From positions 310,001 to 374,000 of the forward strand of contig OY970236.1 of NCBI GenBank assembly GCA_963714155.1: 64,000 bases of DNA, read 5' to 3'. Shown piece after piece: positions 1 to 9,263 of the stretch (position 1 is the first letter of the stretch; the number at the start of each line of letters is the position of its first letter). A program made the translations under genes and the position numbers. Under the pieces are notes generated by a model that saw nothing but the letters and a program-made list of their open reading frames with translations, was not told the DNA's origin and did no database searches. Source of the stretch: VRUE01 sp963714155 (GTDB taxonomy: Bacteria; Actinomycetota; Thermoleophilia; Solirubrobacterales; 70-9).

Positions 1-356
1 AGAAGGGCGAGCGGATGGCGCGGCGGATCGAGTCGGGAATGGTCTGGATCAACGACCACTCCTTCAGCCACGGCGCCTGCCAGTGCGCCTGGGGCGGGGT
101 CAAGGACTCCGGCGTCGGCCGCTCGCACTCCAAATTCGGCTTCTACGAGTGCGTCAACGTGAAGATGAACTCATGGGAGCCGGGCCTTACCCGAGACTTC
201 TGGTGGCACCCCTACGACCGCACGCTCGGCGAAGCGGTGCAGGCCTCGGCCAAGCTGCTCTACGGCAAGGGCGCGGTGCGGACGCAGGCGCTGCGCGAGG
301 GAATCGGACCGCTGCTGCAGGTAGGCCGCCGCACCCTGCGCAAGCGCGGCGGCTGA
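1..356 (+). CDS. aldehyde dehydrogenase, C-terminal part (cut by window start)
   Basis: The reading frame is open to the window edge, so the start is missing; about 117 C-terminal residues remain. They include GMVWINDH, WGGVKDSGVGRSHSKFG and FYECVNVK, the usual C-terminal signature of NAD(P)-dependent aldehyde dehydrogenases, which form the oligomerisation region after the catalytic Cys and Glu. The catalytic residues lie upstream and cannot be seen. The family oxidises aldehydes to carboxylic acids in the cytoplasm; the substrate cannot be told from this part. The next gene converges on it 20 bases away. Confidence 0.85.
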   Translation, partial: KGERMARRIESGMVWINDHSFSHGACQCAWGGVKDSGVGRSHSKFGFYECVNVKMNSWEPGLTRDFWWHPYDRTLGEAVQASAKLLYGKGAVRTQALREGIGPLLQVGRRTLRKRGG

Positions 357-376
357 CCCGGGTCCCCTGCCAAGCT

Positions 377-1675
377 TTAGGAAGCGACGAGCTGCTCGAG
401 TTCGAAGACGCTGCCTGAGGCGTCGAGCTCGCGGATGCGGTCGTAGTCGGCTTTGAGCCGATCGCGGTCGGGGTCGACCAGGTAGATGATCCCCGGGCAG
501 GAGAAGAGGTCGACGGTCTTTTTCAGCTGGTCGCCCGGGCCCAGCATCGAGATCGTGCCGGCGAAGGAGGGCAGCGCCTCGATCTCACGCATGCCCGCGT
601 CGTCGACGATCCGCCCTTCGTGCTGGGAGATCAGCATCACGCAGTAAGCGCCCGCCGCCAGCTCGTAGGACTGCTGGGCGCGGCGCGCGACTGATTTCGG
701 GTCGAGGTAGGCCTCGGCGGTCAGCGTCTGGTGGCTGGGCGTGCAGCGGTCGACGATCTCGTCGGGAACCGAGCCGTGCATGCGGGCGCCGGACTCGACC
801 AGCACCGGGCCGGTCGCGGTCAGCATCACCTCGGTGTGGGCGGGGCCGAAGCGGATGCCGAGCGCATCGAGCACCGCTTCGACGTAGGGCACGACCTGGT
901 CCTGCTGGGAGCCGTGGCGCGGCAGCAGCTCCTCGTAGTCGTAGATGAAGTTGGCGCCGGCGCGCAGCTTGTTGTCGCGCCAGACCTCGGAGACGTGGTG
1001 GACCCCGTCCCAGCTGATCGAGTTGACGAAGAGCTGGGTCCCCTCCAGCAGCTCCTGGACCAGCAGCTCCTCGTTGGCGCCGTGCAGGGCGTTGGGCCGG
1101 CCGAGGATCGCGGCGAAGGCGGCCTCGATCGCGGCCGCGTCGTGGCAGATGCTGACCCCGTCGGTGCCGGCGCTGTCGAGCGGTTTGACCACCACCGGGG
1201 CGCCGCCACGCTGCGCCGCCCAGGCGACGGCCTCGCTGGCATCAGCGGTCTTCAGCGCTTCCGCTGCGCGCAGGCCCGCGTCCCGCAGTGCCTCCGACAT
1301 CGCGTTCTTGTCACGCCGCGCGGCACTCTGGGCGCTGCCGTTGGAGGGCAATCCAAGCCGCTCGCTGAGCGCGTCGGCCAGCGGCACCCCGGGCTCGGCG
1401 CCGACAACCACGAAGGCCGGGTCGTGCGCCGCCAGCCGCGCCGCCGTCGCCTCGAGGTCCCCCTCGTGGACGACATTCTCGACGAAGTCCCCGGCGCGAA
1501 AGGCACGCTCGTAGAACTCCGGCAGTCGCGGGCTGCTCTGCACGTGAACCACCGGCAGGCCGGCGGCGGCAAAGCGCGGCGCCAGCCGCGCCCCGGTCGA
1601 GTAGGCGTCGACCACAACCGCCGCCCCGGTGTAACGCTTTGTCCCCCCCACGGGGGATGAAAACGTTGCACTCAT
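377..1675 (-). CDS. ATP-grasp ligase-like protein
   Basis: A 432-residue protein with an N-terminal nucleotide-fold region (1-115) and an ATP-grasp core. Visible are the ATP-binding lysine in VVVKPLDSAGTDGV (161-174), the adenine-contact stretch LLVQELLEG (204-212), and the metal-binding end HTEVMLTATGPVLVESGARM (280-299) with Glu282, Glu294 and Arg298. Such enzymes form amide bonds through an acyl-phosphate; the layout is nearest to amino-acid/peptide ligases of the BacD/carnosine synthase kind rather than PurK or biotin carboxylase, but the substrate is unknown. It overlaps the upstream methyltransferase by ATGA, so the two are translationally coupled and probably act on one small molecule. 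Confidence 0.8.
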   Translation of the reverse strand: MSATFSSPVGGTKRYTGAAVVVDAYSTGARLAPRFAAAGLPVVHVQSSPRLPEFYERAFRAGDFVENVVHEGDLEATAARLAAHDPAFVVVGAEPGVPLADALSERLGLPSNGSAQSAARRDKNAMSEALRDAGLRAAEALKTADASEAVAWAAQRGGAPVVVKPLDSAGTDGVSICHDAAAIEAAFAAILGRPNALHGANEELLVQELLEGTQLFVNSISWDGVHHVSEVWRDNKLRAGANFIYDYEELLPRHGSQQDQVVPYVEAVLDALGIRFGPAHTEVMLTATGPVLVESGARMHGSVPDEIVDRCTPSHQTLTAEAYLDPKSVARRAQQSYELAAGAYCVMLISQHEGRIVDDAGMREIEALPSFAGTISMLGPGDQLKKTVDLFSCPGIIYLVDPDRDRLKADYDRIRELDASGSVFELEQLVAS

Positions 1676-2415
1676 GCCGTGGCGACGAGGACCAGCCGGT
1701 CCTCGGGACGCTTCGGCCCGCCGGCGAAGTTGCCGTAGTGCTCGACCCCGTGGAAGCCGGCCTCGATCGCCATCCGCTCGAGGTCCTCCGCCTCGTACAT
1801 GCGGATCCGCGAGTCGACCACGTCGTCGCCGTAGACGTAGTGCACGTGCAGCATCCCGGTGGAGAAGTTGACGTCGAGGGTTTCCTGTACGCCGTTGGTC
1901 TCGCGCTCGACCACGCCCTCGTCGGTCTTGAGCCGGTGGCGCGAGCGCTCCAGGTCCGACAGCTCCATCGCCATCTTGCCGCCGGGTCGCAGCATCTCGT
2001 GGTAGGCCCGCATCATCGCTTCGTCCTCGGCAACCGTCTCGCCGAAGCCGAAGCTCGAGGAGAGACTGACCAGGCCGTCGAAGCCCTTCAGCTCCGGCGG
2101 CAGTGGCTGCATCAGGTCGGCGACGTAGTAGGTCGGCCCCGGGTACTCGCGCTTCGCTTCGGCAATCGCGATCTCGGAGATGTCGACCCCAACCGCGTCG
2201 ACCCCGTTGTCGGCGAGGGCGGCGACGAAGCGGCCGAGGCCGCAGCCGGCGTCGACGACGCGGTCGCCCGGCTTGACGCCGAGCAGCTCCATCGCCAGCG
2301 GCGCCTCCTCCTCATTGCCCTCGTAGCGACCGAGCTGATTCGCGACCCGCATGTAGGCGGGCCCGTAGGTGTCGACCTCGTTGAGGATTGGCGGTTGATC
2401 GCTCACGGATTCCAA
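1672..2415 (-). CDS. class I SAM-dependent methyltransferase
   Basis: A 247-residue Rossmann-type methyltransferase. Motif I is VVDAGCGLGRF (53-63) and the acidic end of strand 2 is VGVDIS (76-81); further on are the motif-IV-like LVSLSSSFGFG and the LRPGGKMAMEL stretch typical of small-molecule methyltransferases. It is the first gene of a two-gene minus-strand unit with the ATP-grasp gene (ATGA overlap). The acceptor is unknown. Imperfect ACCGGT-centred inverted repeats lie in the 67-base gap upstream (about 2441-2475). Confidence 0.85.
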   Translation of the reverse strand: MESVSDQPPILNEVDTYGPAYMRVANQLGRYEGNEEEAPLAMELLGVKPGDRVVDAGCGLGRFVAALADNGVDAVGVDISEIAIAEAKREYPGPTYYVADLMQPLPPELKGFDGLVSLSSSFGFGETVAEDEAMMRAYHEMLRPGGKMAMELSDLERSRHRLKTDEGVVERETNGVQETLDVNFSTGMLHVHYVYGDDVVDSRIRMYEAEDLERMAIEAGFHGVEHYGNFAGGPKRPEDRLVLVATA

Positions 2416-2482
2416 AGCGTACCGCGAGCGATCAACCTCCGTACCGGTTGCCTGAATGACCGGCTACCGGTGTACCCGATAT

Positions 2483-2878
2483 TCAGCCGCCGGCGATTTC
2501 GACCGTCTTAGAGATCGCCCCGCCGCATTTCGAGACCGGCCCAGCCGGAGAGAACGGCTTCACTTCGGCGTAGACGACGGCCGGGATCTTGATGTTTTCG
2601 TTGAGTTCGTCGAGGTCGGCCTTCCAGTTGCCGTTGGCCTTCGACTTGACCCGACTGAGGACGCCGTTGCCCTTCTGCTTGAGGACGACGGTCCGTTCGC
2701 CGACACAGCTGGGGTTGGCGGCCTTGACCTTGCCCTGGTAGCCGGCGGCGCCGAGCGTCACTTCGGACTTGACCTCGCCGGTCTGGCCCGGTCCGGCGGC
2801 GCCGGCCGGAATTGCCACCAGTGCGACGGCGGTGAGAGCCAGCGCCACAAATGCCCCTGCCCTACTGGTCCTGCTCAT
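2483..2878 (-). CDS. small secreted protein, unknown function
   Basis: 131 residues starting at an ATG preceded by AAGGAGGAACGA, a strong ribosome binding site, which is why the longer frame opening at 3037 is not used. Residues 1-28 form a signal peptide (MSRTSRAGAFVALALTAVAL, then an Ala-rich cleavage region ending AGA). The mature part has two cysteines (in NPSCVGE and SKCGG) that could form a disulphide, and KQKGNGVLSRVKSKANGNWKA is reminiscent of beta-sandwich surface proteins. No family was recognised. It is divergent from ccmA, 53 bases away. Confidence 0.65.
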   Translation of the reverse strand: MSRTSRAGAFVALALTAVALVAIPAGAAGPGQTGEVKSEVTLGAAGYQGKVKAANPSCVGERTVVLKQKGNGVLSRVKSKANGNWKADLDELNENIKIPAVVYAEVKPFSPAGPVSKCGGAISKTVEIAGG

Positions 2879-2931
2879 TCGTTCCTCCTTGGGAGATGTG
2901 CCGCGGCAGCCTAGACGCGAGAATCCCGACC

Positions 2932-3600
<669 letters not shown>

Positions 3601-3612
3601 GCGTCCGCTGTG

Positions 3613-3639
3613 CCTTTGCCCCGATATTCCCCGCAAAGG
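3613..3639. repeat. short inverted repeat between ccmA and ccmB
   Basis: Seven-base arms CCTTTGC (3613-3619) and GCAAAGG (3633-3639) with a 13-base loop, in the 52-base gap just ahead of the ccmB GTG. It is weak alone, but it continues the pattern of hairpins between genes of this block. Confidence 0.4.
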
Positions 3640-3652
3640 AACAGGGGAAGCC

Positions 3653-4333
3653 GTGACTCCGTCGCGAACCGCCTTCGCCACGATCCTCGCCAAGGACCTG
3701 CGCGCCGAGCTGCGCACGCTGCAGTCGCTGCCGGCGATGGCGCTCTTCGCCACCACCACCTTCGTCATCTTCCGCTTCGGCCTCGACCGCACCGCTCTCT
3801 CCGGCAGCCTTGCCTCAGGGGTGCTCTGGGCGACGCTGCTCTTCGCCGCCCTGCTCGGCGTCAACCGCCTCTTCGTCAGCGAGCGCGAGGAGGGCGGCTT
3901 CGACGCGATCCGGCTCGCCCCGATCGACCGCAGCGCCCTCTTCGCCGCCAAGGCGACGGCGCTCTTCACCTACCTGCTCGTGCTGGAGCTGGTCGTGGTG
4001 CCGATCTTCGCCCTCTTCTTCCTCGGCTCCGCCGCGGCGCTCCCCCCGCTCCTCGCCGTGCTGGTGCTGGCCAATCTCGGAATTGCCGCCACCGGCACCC
4101 TGATCTCCTCGATGGCGGTCCAATCACGCGCCCGCGATCTGCTCGGCCCACTCGTCCTGCTGCCCCTGATCGTGCCGCTGATGATCGCCGCCACGGGCGC
4201 CAGCGAGCCGCTGTTGGCCGCGGGCGGGCCCGGTTACCACCGCTTCGGCACTTGGCTGGCGGTGCTCTCCCTATACGATCTGATCTTCCTCCTGCTCGGC
4301 TGGGCCGTCTTCGATTTCCTCCTGGAGGACTAG
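3653..4333 (+). CDS. ccmB: haem exporter permease CcmB
   Basis: 226 residues from GTG, close to the usual CcmB length. About six hydrophobic segments are visible, for example LPAMALFATTTFVIFRFGL, WATLLFAALLGV, LLVLELVVVPIFALFF and LLVLLPLIVPLMIAATGA. The cytoplasmic SEREEGGFDAIRLAPIDRS stretch after the second helix matches the family. It pairs with CcmA in the inner membrane. Conservation and gene order (A-B-C-D) support the call. Confidence 0.85.
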   Translation: MTPSRTAFATILAKDLRAELRTLQSLPAMALFATTTFVIFRFGLDRTALSGSLASGVLWATLLFAALLGVNRLFVSEREEGGFDAIRLAPIDRSALFAAKATALFTYLLVLELVVVPIFALFFLGSAAALPPLLAVLVLANLGIAATGTLISSMAVQSRARDLLGPLVLLPLIVPLMIAATGASEPLLAAGGPGYHRFGTWLAVLSLYDLIFLLLGWAVFDFLLED

Positions 4334-4366
4334 CGGGCCGGTCGCCTCCCAGCGCCCAAACTTGGC

Positions 4367-5092
4367 ATGTACGGCAAAGGACTCAGACCTCTCTCGATCG
4401 CGACCGTCGTGGCGGTCGCCGCTGCGCTCTCGCTGGTCTTCTTCTACGCGCCGCTCGACGCCGACCAGGGCTTCATCCAGAAGATCTTCTACCTGCACGT
4501 GCCGCTGGCGATCACGGCGCTGATCGGCTTTGTCGTTGGCGGTGTCTTCGCGATCTTTCACCTGCGCAGCGGCAACCGGCGCTGGGACGCCTACTCCTAC
4601 GTCTCGATCCACATGTCGGTGATCTTCGGCGTCGCCGTGCTGATCACCGGCTCGATCTGGGCCAAGGCCTCCTGGGGGTACTGGTGGCTCTGGGACGAGC
4701 CGACCCTGGTCAGCTTCCTGATCGTCTTCCTGATGTACGCGACCTACTACCCCTTCCGCTACGCGATCGAGGATCCCGAGCGCCAGGCACGCTACGCCTC
4801 GGTCTTCGCCGTCACCGCCGGCGCCTTCGTGCCGCTCAACTTCATGGCCGTGCGGATGGCCCAGAGCCTCCAGCACCCGCGCACCTTTGGCACCGCCAAC
4901 GGCGGCATGCCGGGCGAAATGATGTTCACCTTCCTCGTCTGCCTCGCTGCAGCGGCGCTGCTCTGGGTGACGCTGGTCAAGCTCGAGCTGACGGCGAAGA
5001 GCACCTCGGGCCAGCTGAAGCGCCTGCGCCGCGCCCTCGACGCCCCGGCGCAGGGTGGCGGCACATCGCGGATCGCCCCGGAGGTGAGCTAG
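4367..5092 (+). CDS. ccmC: haem lyase/handling protein CcmC (CcmC/CcsA superfamily)
   Basis: 241 residues with six predicted membrane helices. The tryptophan-rich WWD motif reads WGYWWLWDEP (103-112), a one-residue variant of the WGTWWxWD consensus. His44 (YLHVP) and His82 are candidate haem ligands of this family. CcmC loads haem onto CcmE at the outer face of the membrane. The C-terminal tail after residue 205 is charged and cytoplasmic. It lies 33 bases after ccmB and directly abuts the next gene. Confidence 0.9.
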   Translation: MYGKGLRPLSIATVVAVAAALSLVFFYAPLDADQGFIQKIFYLHVPLAITALIGFVVGGVFAIFHLRSGNRRWDAYSYVSIHMSVIFGVAVLITGSIWAKASWGYWWLWDEPTLVSFLIVFLMYATYYPFRYAIEDPERQARYASVFAVTAGAFVPLNFMAVRMAQSLQHPRTFGTANGGMPGEMMFTFLVCLAAAALLWVTLVKLELTAKSTSGQLKRLRRALDAPAQGGGTSRIAPEVS

Positions 5093-5329
5093 ATGATCGG
5101 TCTCCTGCTGGCCGCCACCCCGGCGCTGCCGCTCGATGAGGCCGGCAAGTACGTCGCCGGTGCCTACATCGTCTTCCTGGTCCTGATCGTCATCTACGTC
5201 GCGATCATGGCGAGCAAACTGCAGCGCATGGAGAAGGAGCTGCGCGAGCTCGCCAGCTTCGCCGAGCACCGCGCCGAGGGTGAGGTCGCCGCGGACTCCG
5301 ACCGCGAGGAGGTCAGCGCCGATGTCTGA
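5093..5329 (+). CDS. ccmD: CcmD-like small membrane protein
   Basis: 78 residues; the ATG follows the ccmC stop with no gap. There is one membrane helix (YVAGAYIVFLVLIVIYVAIM) followed by a charged helical tail, the CcmD/CcmD-like architecture. CcmD tethers CcmABC and CcmE. It is longer than typical CcmD because of the acidic tail, and sequence conservation in this family is poor, so the call rests mainly on position and shape. Its end overlaps hemA by 8 bases. Confidence 0.7.
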   Translation: MIGLLLAATPALPLDEAGKYVAGAYIVFLVLIVIYVAIMASKLQRMEKELRELASFAEHRAEGEVAADSDREEVSADV

Positions 5330-6665
5330 GCTGCTGGCGCTCGGCGTCTCGCACAAGACCGCGCCGCTCGACCTGCGCGAGCGCCTCTCGCTGACCGAGG
5401 GCCGCGCCGCCGGCGCCCTGCGTGAGCTCACCGACGTCGCCGGCATCCACGAGGCGGCGGCGATCTCGACCTGCAACCGCACCGAGCTCTACCTCGTCGT
5501 CTCCGACCCGGTCGAGGCCGAGTCGACCGCGCTCGGCGTGCTCACCCGCCAGGCCGATATCCGCCCGACCGAGCTGCTCGGCCACCTCTATTCGCTGCGC
5601 TCCGGCGAGGCCGTCCGCCACCTCTTCCGCGTCACCGCCGGACTCGACTCGATGATCCTCGGTGAGGCCGAGATCCAGGGCCAGGTCAAGCGCGCCTACG
5701 AGCTGGCCCTGGTCGAGGGCGGCACCGGGCCGATCCTCAACCGCCTCTTCCGCGGCGCGCTCGCCGCCGGCGGTCGCGCCCGCGACGAGACCGGGATCAG
5801 CGAGAAGAACGTCTCGATCCCCTCGGTCGCGGTCGAGCTGGCGCGGCGCACGCTCGGCGACCTCGCCGAGAAGCGGGTGCTGGTGATCGGCGCCGGCGAG
5901 ACCGCCGAGCTGCTCGCCCGCGCCCTGGTCAGCCGCGGCGTCGCCACCGTCTTCGTCGCCAACCGCCACTACGACCGCGCGATCGGCCTCGCCCAGCGCT
6001 TCGACGGCAACGCCGTGCGCTTCGAGGAGCTGCCCGAGCAGCTCGAGCAGGCCGACATCGTCGTCTCGGCGACCAACTCGCCACACCACATCGTCGAGCG
6101 CGACGACCTCGAGCAGGTGATGGCCACCCGCGGCGGACGGCCGCTGTTGCTGGTCGATATCGCCGTGCCGCGCGACATCGAGCCTGCCTGCCGCGAGATC
6201 GCCGGGGTCAGCCTGCACGACATCGACGACGTCCAGCAGATCGTCGCTCGCAACGCCGGCGGTCGCGAGGCCGAGGCGCGGCGGGCCGAGCAGCTGATCG
6301 ACGCCGAGCAGGACCGCTTCGAGCGCTGGCTCGCCTCGCTCGAGGTCGTGCCGACGATCACTGCCCTGCGCGAGCGCGCCGACGAGGTCGTGCGCCGGAT
6401 CCTGGCCGAGAACGAGAGTCGCTGGGAGGACCTCAGCGAGGCCGATCGCGAACGGCTGGGCGTGATGGCAAAGGCGATCGCCTCGCGGCTGCTGCACGAG
6501 CCGACGCTGCGGATGAAGCGCTCAGCGGGAAGCGACGAGGCCTACCTCTACGTCAGCGCCCTGCGGGAGCTGTTCGGGCTGGACGTCGAGACTGAGCCGG
6601 AGGGCAATGAGGGCTCAAACGTGACCGAGCTGCGCAGGAGCGATCCCGGTAGGGGTTCCGCTTAA
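5322..6665 (+). CDS. hemA: glutamyl-tRNA reductase
   Basis: 447 residues starting at the ATG at 5322, preceded by GAGGAGG and overlapping the previous stop (ATGTCTGA). The N-terminal catalytic domain has GVSHKTAPLDLRE and the active-site Cys51 in STCNRTE. Then come the conserved GLDSMILGEAEIQGQVK block, the NADPH fold VLVIGAGETAELLA and the C-terminal dimerisation helices. It makes glutamate-1-semialdehyde, the first committed step of the C5 route to tetrapyrroles. Placement between ccm and hemC joins haem supply to cytochrome c maturation. The last codons form one arm of a long inverted repeat. Confidence 0.95.
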   Translation: MSELLALGVSHKTAPLDLRERLSLTEGRAAGALRELTDVAGIHEAAAISTCNRTELYLVVSDPVEAESTALGVLTRQADIRPTELLGHLYSLRSGEAVRHLFRVTAGLDSMILGEAEIQGQVKRAYELALVEGGTGPILNRLFRGALAAGGRARDETGISEKNVSIPSVAVELARRTLGDLAEKRVLVIGAGETAELLARALVSRGVATVFVANRHYDRAIGLAQRFDGNAVRFEELPEQLEQADIVVSATNSPHHIVERDDLEQVMATRGGRPLLLVDIAVPRDIEPACREIAGVSLHDIDDVQQIVARNAGGREAEARRAEQLIDAEQDRFERWLASLEVVPTITALRERADEVVRRILAENESRWEDLSEADRERLGVMAKAIASRLLHEPTLRMKRSAGSDEAYLYVSALRELFGLDVETEPEGNEGSNVTELRRSDPGRGSA

Positions 6666-6750
6666 CTTTTTCGAGTCGCGTTTGCGGCTGCCGACGATGG
6701 TCACCCGCGAAAAAGTGCAAGACGCTCCACCCCTACCGGGATCGCTCCTG
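6635..6750. repeat. large two-tier inverted repeat between hemA and hemC
   Basis: Outer arms of 22 bases are perfectly complementary: 6635-6656 (CAGGAGCGATCCCGGTAGGG plus GT) and 6729-6750. Inner arms of 9 bases, ACTTTTTCG (6665-6673) and CGAAAAAGT (6708-6716), also pair. The left outer arm codes the last residues of HemA, and the right arm ends 20 bases before the hemC ATG. There is no T-run, so it is not a simple terminator. Confidence 0.8.
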
Positions 6751-6770
6751 AGTCACACAGGGTTCCTTCG

Positions 6771-7652
6771 ATGATTCGGATCGCCACCCGCGGCAGCGCA
6801 CTCGCCTTGGCCCAAGCGGGGCAGGTGGCGGAGCTGATCGGCGGAGCTGAGTTGATCGAGGTCGGCGCCGACGGTGGTGCCGAGGACAAGGCGCGGTTCG
6901 TGCGCGGCGTCGAGCAGGCCTTGCTGGACGGCAAAGCCGAGATCGGGGTTCATTCGGCCAAGGATCTGCCCGCCGAGCTGACCGAGGGGCTGATGCTGGC
7001 TGCGGTGCCGAAGAGGGAGGATCCGCGGGATGCCTGGATCGGGGTCGGGTCTTCTCTCGATGAGGTTCCGGAGGGCGCCAAGGTGGGGACCGCCAGCTTG
7101 CGGCGCCAAGCCCAGCTGCTTGCCGCGCGACCGGACCTCGTGGTGAGCGAGTTGCATGGCAACGTCGACACCCGCCTGCGCAAGCTCGCCGAGGGTGAGC
7201 TCGACGCGATCGTGCTCGCGGTCGCCGGCCTGCGCCGGCTCGGGCGCGCCGATGAGATCGCCTTCCCGATCCCGGAGGACGCGATGATCCCAGCCGCGGG
7301 CCAGGGCTCGCTGCTGCTGCAGACCCGTGCCGGGGACGAGGAGGCGCTGGCGCTGGTCGACCCGATCGTCGACGAAGCCGCCCTGCGCGAGCTGACCGCC
7401 GAGCGCACCGTCGTCGCCCTGCTCGGCGCGACCTGCGCCAGCCCGATCGGCGTCCACGCCAAGGTCGATGCCCAGAACGACCGCGTGCGCATGGAAGCCT
7501 TCGTCGGCCTACCCGACGGCAGCGAGTGGGTCCGCGACCAGATCGAGGGCGACTCGACCGAGCCGACAACCCTCGGCGCCGAACTGGCCAAGCGCCTGAT
7601 CGACAGCGGCGCCCGCGACCTGCTCGACCGAGCGGAGGAACTGGCCGCATGA
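6771..7652 (+). CDS. hemC: porphobilinogen deaminase (hydroxymethylbilane synthase)
   Basis: 293 residues. N-terminal IATRGSALALAQA, catalytic Asp65 in HSAKDLPAEL, the substrate-binding TASLRRQAQLL and LHGNVDTRL blocks, AAGQGSLLLQ, and the dipyrromethane-cofactor Cys222 in GATCASPIG are all present. It polymerises four porphobilinogens into hydroxymethylbilane, the substrate for the HemD half of the next gene. It is slightly shorter than E. coli HemC because of a trimmed N-terminal loop. Confidence 0.95.
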   Translation: MIRIATRGSALALAQAGQVAELIGGAELIEVGADGGAEDKARFVRGVEQALLDGKAEIGVHSAKDLPAELTEGLMLAAVPKREDPRDAWIGVGSSLDEVPEGAKVGTASLRRQAQLLAARPDLVVSELHGNVDTRLRKLAEGELDAIVLAVAGLRRLGRADEIAFPIPEDAMIPAAGQGSLLLQTRAGDEEALALVDPIVDEAALRELTAERTVVALLGATCASPIGVHAKVDAQNDRVRMEAFVGLPDGSEWVRDQIEGDSTEPTTLGAELAKRLIDSGARDLLDRAEELAA

Positions 7653-7655
7653 CGC

Positions 7656-7702
7656 TTCCGGTGCGCTTTATGTGGCCATACGACATAAAAGGCGCACCGG
7701 AA
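7656..7702. repeat. 47-base dispersed palindromic element, copy 1
   Basis: It begins TTCCGGTGCGCTTTATGTGG and ends AAAAGGCGCACCGGAA. The outer 11-base arms (7656-7666 and 7692-7702) pair perfectly, and TTTATGT/ACATAAA extend the stem. Its last base is the A of the cobA-hemD ATG. A second copy of equal length sits at 51673-51719; the two differ only in about nine bases of the loop. Confidence 0.85.
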
Positions 7703-9258
7703 TGACGGCGCGGACTGGGGTCGTCTACCTCGTTGGCGCTGGACCGGGCGACCCCGGGTTGATGACGGCGCGGTCGCTGGAGCTGATCGCCTCGGCCGAG
7801 GCGATCTACTACGACCGGCTGATCCCGCCAGGAGCGCTGGACGGGGCACGCGAGGATGCCGAGCTGGTCTACGTCGGCAAGGCTCCGGGCAAGCCCTCGG
7901 TGCCCCAGGAGGAGATTGGCGAGCGGCTGATCGAGGCAGCGCGGGCGGGCAAGAGCGTCGTGCGGTTGAAGGGCGGCGACCCGTTCGTCTTCGGCCGCGG
8001 CGGCGAGGAGGGCGAGGCACTGCGCGAGGCGGGGATCGAGTTCGAGCTGGTGCCCGGGATCACCGCGGGAGTCGCCGCAAGCGCCTACGCCGGCATCCCG
8101 GTCACCCACCGCGACGACGCCTCCGCGGTCGCCTTCGTCACCGGCCACGAGGATCCCGAGAAGGACGAGAGCGCGCTCGACTGGGAGGCGCTCGCTCGCT
8201 TCCCCGGCACGCTCGTCTTCTACATGGGGGTAAAGCGCCTCGCCGACAACGCGGCGGCGCTGATCGCGGCGGGACGCGACGCGGATGAGCCCGCCGCCGC
8301 GGTCGAACGCGGCACGATGGAAGGGCAGCGCACCGTCGTCGCCACCCTCGGCACGCTGGCCGATGCGGTCGAGCGCGAGAGCATCGGCGCCCCCGCCCTG
8401 ATCGTCGTCGGGCCGGTTGTGGAGCGCCGCGAGGCGCTGGCATGGCTCGAGCGCCGGCCGCTCGCCGGCAAGCGCATCGTCGTCACCCGCGCGCGGGCCC
8501 AGGCCAGCGGGCTGGCCAAGCGTTTGCGCGGGCTGGGAGCCGAGGTTGTCGAGCTGCCCGCGATCAGGATCGAGCCGAGGATCGAGAGTGACGAAGTCAA
8601 GCGAGCGGTTGAAAGGATCGGCGACTACTCCCTGATCGTCCTCACCAGCCCCAACGGTGTACGCCTGCTCTTCGAGGCGCTGCGGAACGCGGGGCTCGAT
8701 GCACGAGCACTCACGGGCCCGAAAAAGCAGCAGGTAGGAAAAATAGAACCGGGCGCCGTCGCGAATATCGGCACGACGGTCGCCGCAATTGGGCCCGGCA
8801 CAGCACGAGCGCTTTCTCGATGCGGCATCAGTGCGGACATCGTCCCCGAGCGCTTCGTCGCCGAGTCTCTGGTGGAGGCACTTGCCGAGGTCGACGTCGC
8901 CGGCAAGAAGGTCCTCGTCGCCCGCGCCGCCGAGGCCCGCGACGTCATCCCCGAGCACCTCAGCGGTCGCGGTGCCGAGGTCGATGTCGTCGCCCTCTAC
9001 GAGACCGTGCGCGAGGAGCCAGCGCCTGAGGCAGTCGAGGCCGCCCAGGGCGCCGACTACGTCACCTTCACCTCCTCCTCGACCGTGCGCAACCTGACCG
9101 ACGTGCTTGGCGAGCGTTTCCCCAGCGCCGCCCGCATCGTCTCGATCGGCCCCGTCACCAGTGAGGCCGTCGTCGAGGCCGGCCTCGAGGTCCACGTCGA
9201 AGCTGAGCGCCACGACATCGACGGCCTTGTCTCGGCCTTGCTCACCGACGCGAACTGA
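7702..9258 (+). CDS. cobA-hemD: fused uroporphyrinogen-III methyltransferase / uroporphyrinogen-III synthase
   Basis: 518 residues from the ATG at 7702; a longer frame opening at 7672 would read through the palindrome. Residues 1-245 are a SUMT domain with VGAGPGDPGLMT (11-22), YDRLI and GGDPFVFGRGGEE (91-103), which methylates uroporphyrinogen III to precorrin-2. Residues about 250-518 are a HemD domain (AGKRIVVTRARAQASGLAKR, TSPNGVRLLFEAL, TFTSSSTVRNL) that closes hydroxymethylbilane into uroporphyrinogen III. Such fusions are common in actinobacteria and Firmicutes. The protein sits at the haem/sirohaem/cobalamin branch point. Confidence 0.93.
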   Translation: MTARTGVVYLVGAGPGDPGLMTARSLELIASAEAIYYDRLIPPGALDGAREDAELVYVGKAPGKPSVPQEEIGERLIEAARAGKSVVRLKGGDPFVFGRGGEEGEALREAGIEFELVPGITAGVAASAYAGIPVTHRDDASAVAFVTGHEDPEKDESALDWEALARFPGTLVFYMGVKRLADNAAALIAAGRDADEPAAAVERGTMEGQRTVVATLGTLADAVERESIGAPALIVVGPVVERREALAWLERRPLAGKRIVVTRARAQASGLAKRLRGLGAEVVELPAIRIEPRIESDEVKRAVERIGDYSLIVLTSPNGVRLLFEALRNAGLDARALTGPKKQQVGKIEPGAVANIGTTVAAIGPGTARALSRCGISADIVPERFVAESLVEALAEVDVAGKKVLVARAAEARDVIPEHLSGRGAEVDVVALYETVREEPAPEAVEAAQGADYVTFTSSSTVRNLTDVLGERFPSAARIVSIGPVTSEAVVEAGLEVHVEAERHDIDGLVSALLTDAN

Positions 9259-9263
9259 GGGCG

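Noticed and set aside
731..1660. 309-residue + strand frame
   Set aside because: Antisense shadow of the ATP-grasp gene.
6635..6750. Rho-independent terminator after hemA
   Set aside because: The arms are 72 bases apart with no T-run, and the next gene of the same pathway follows closely.
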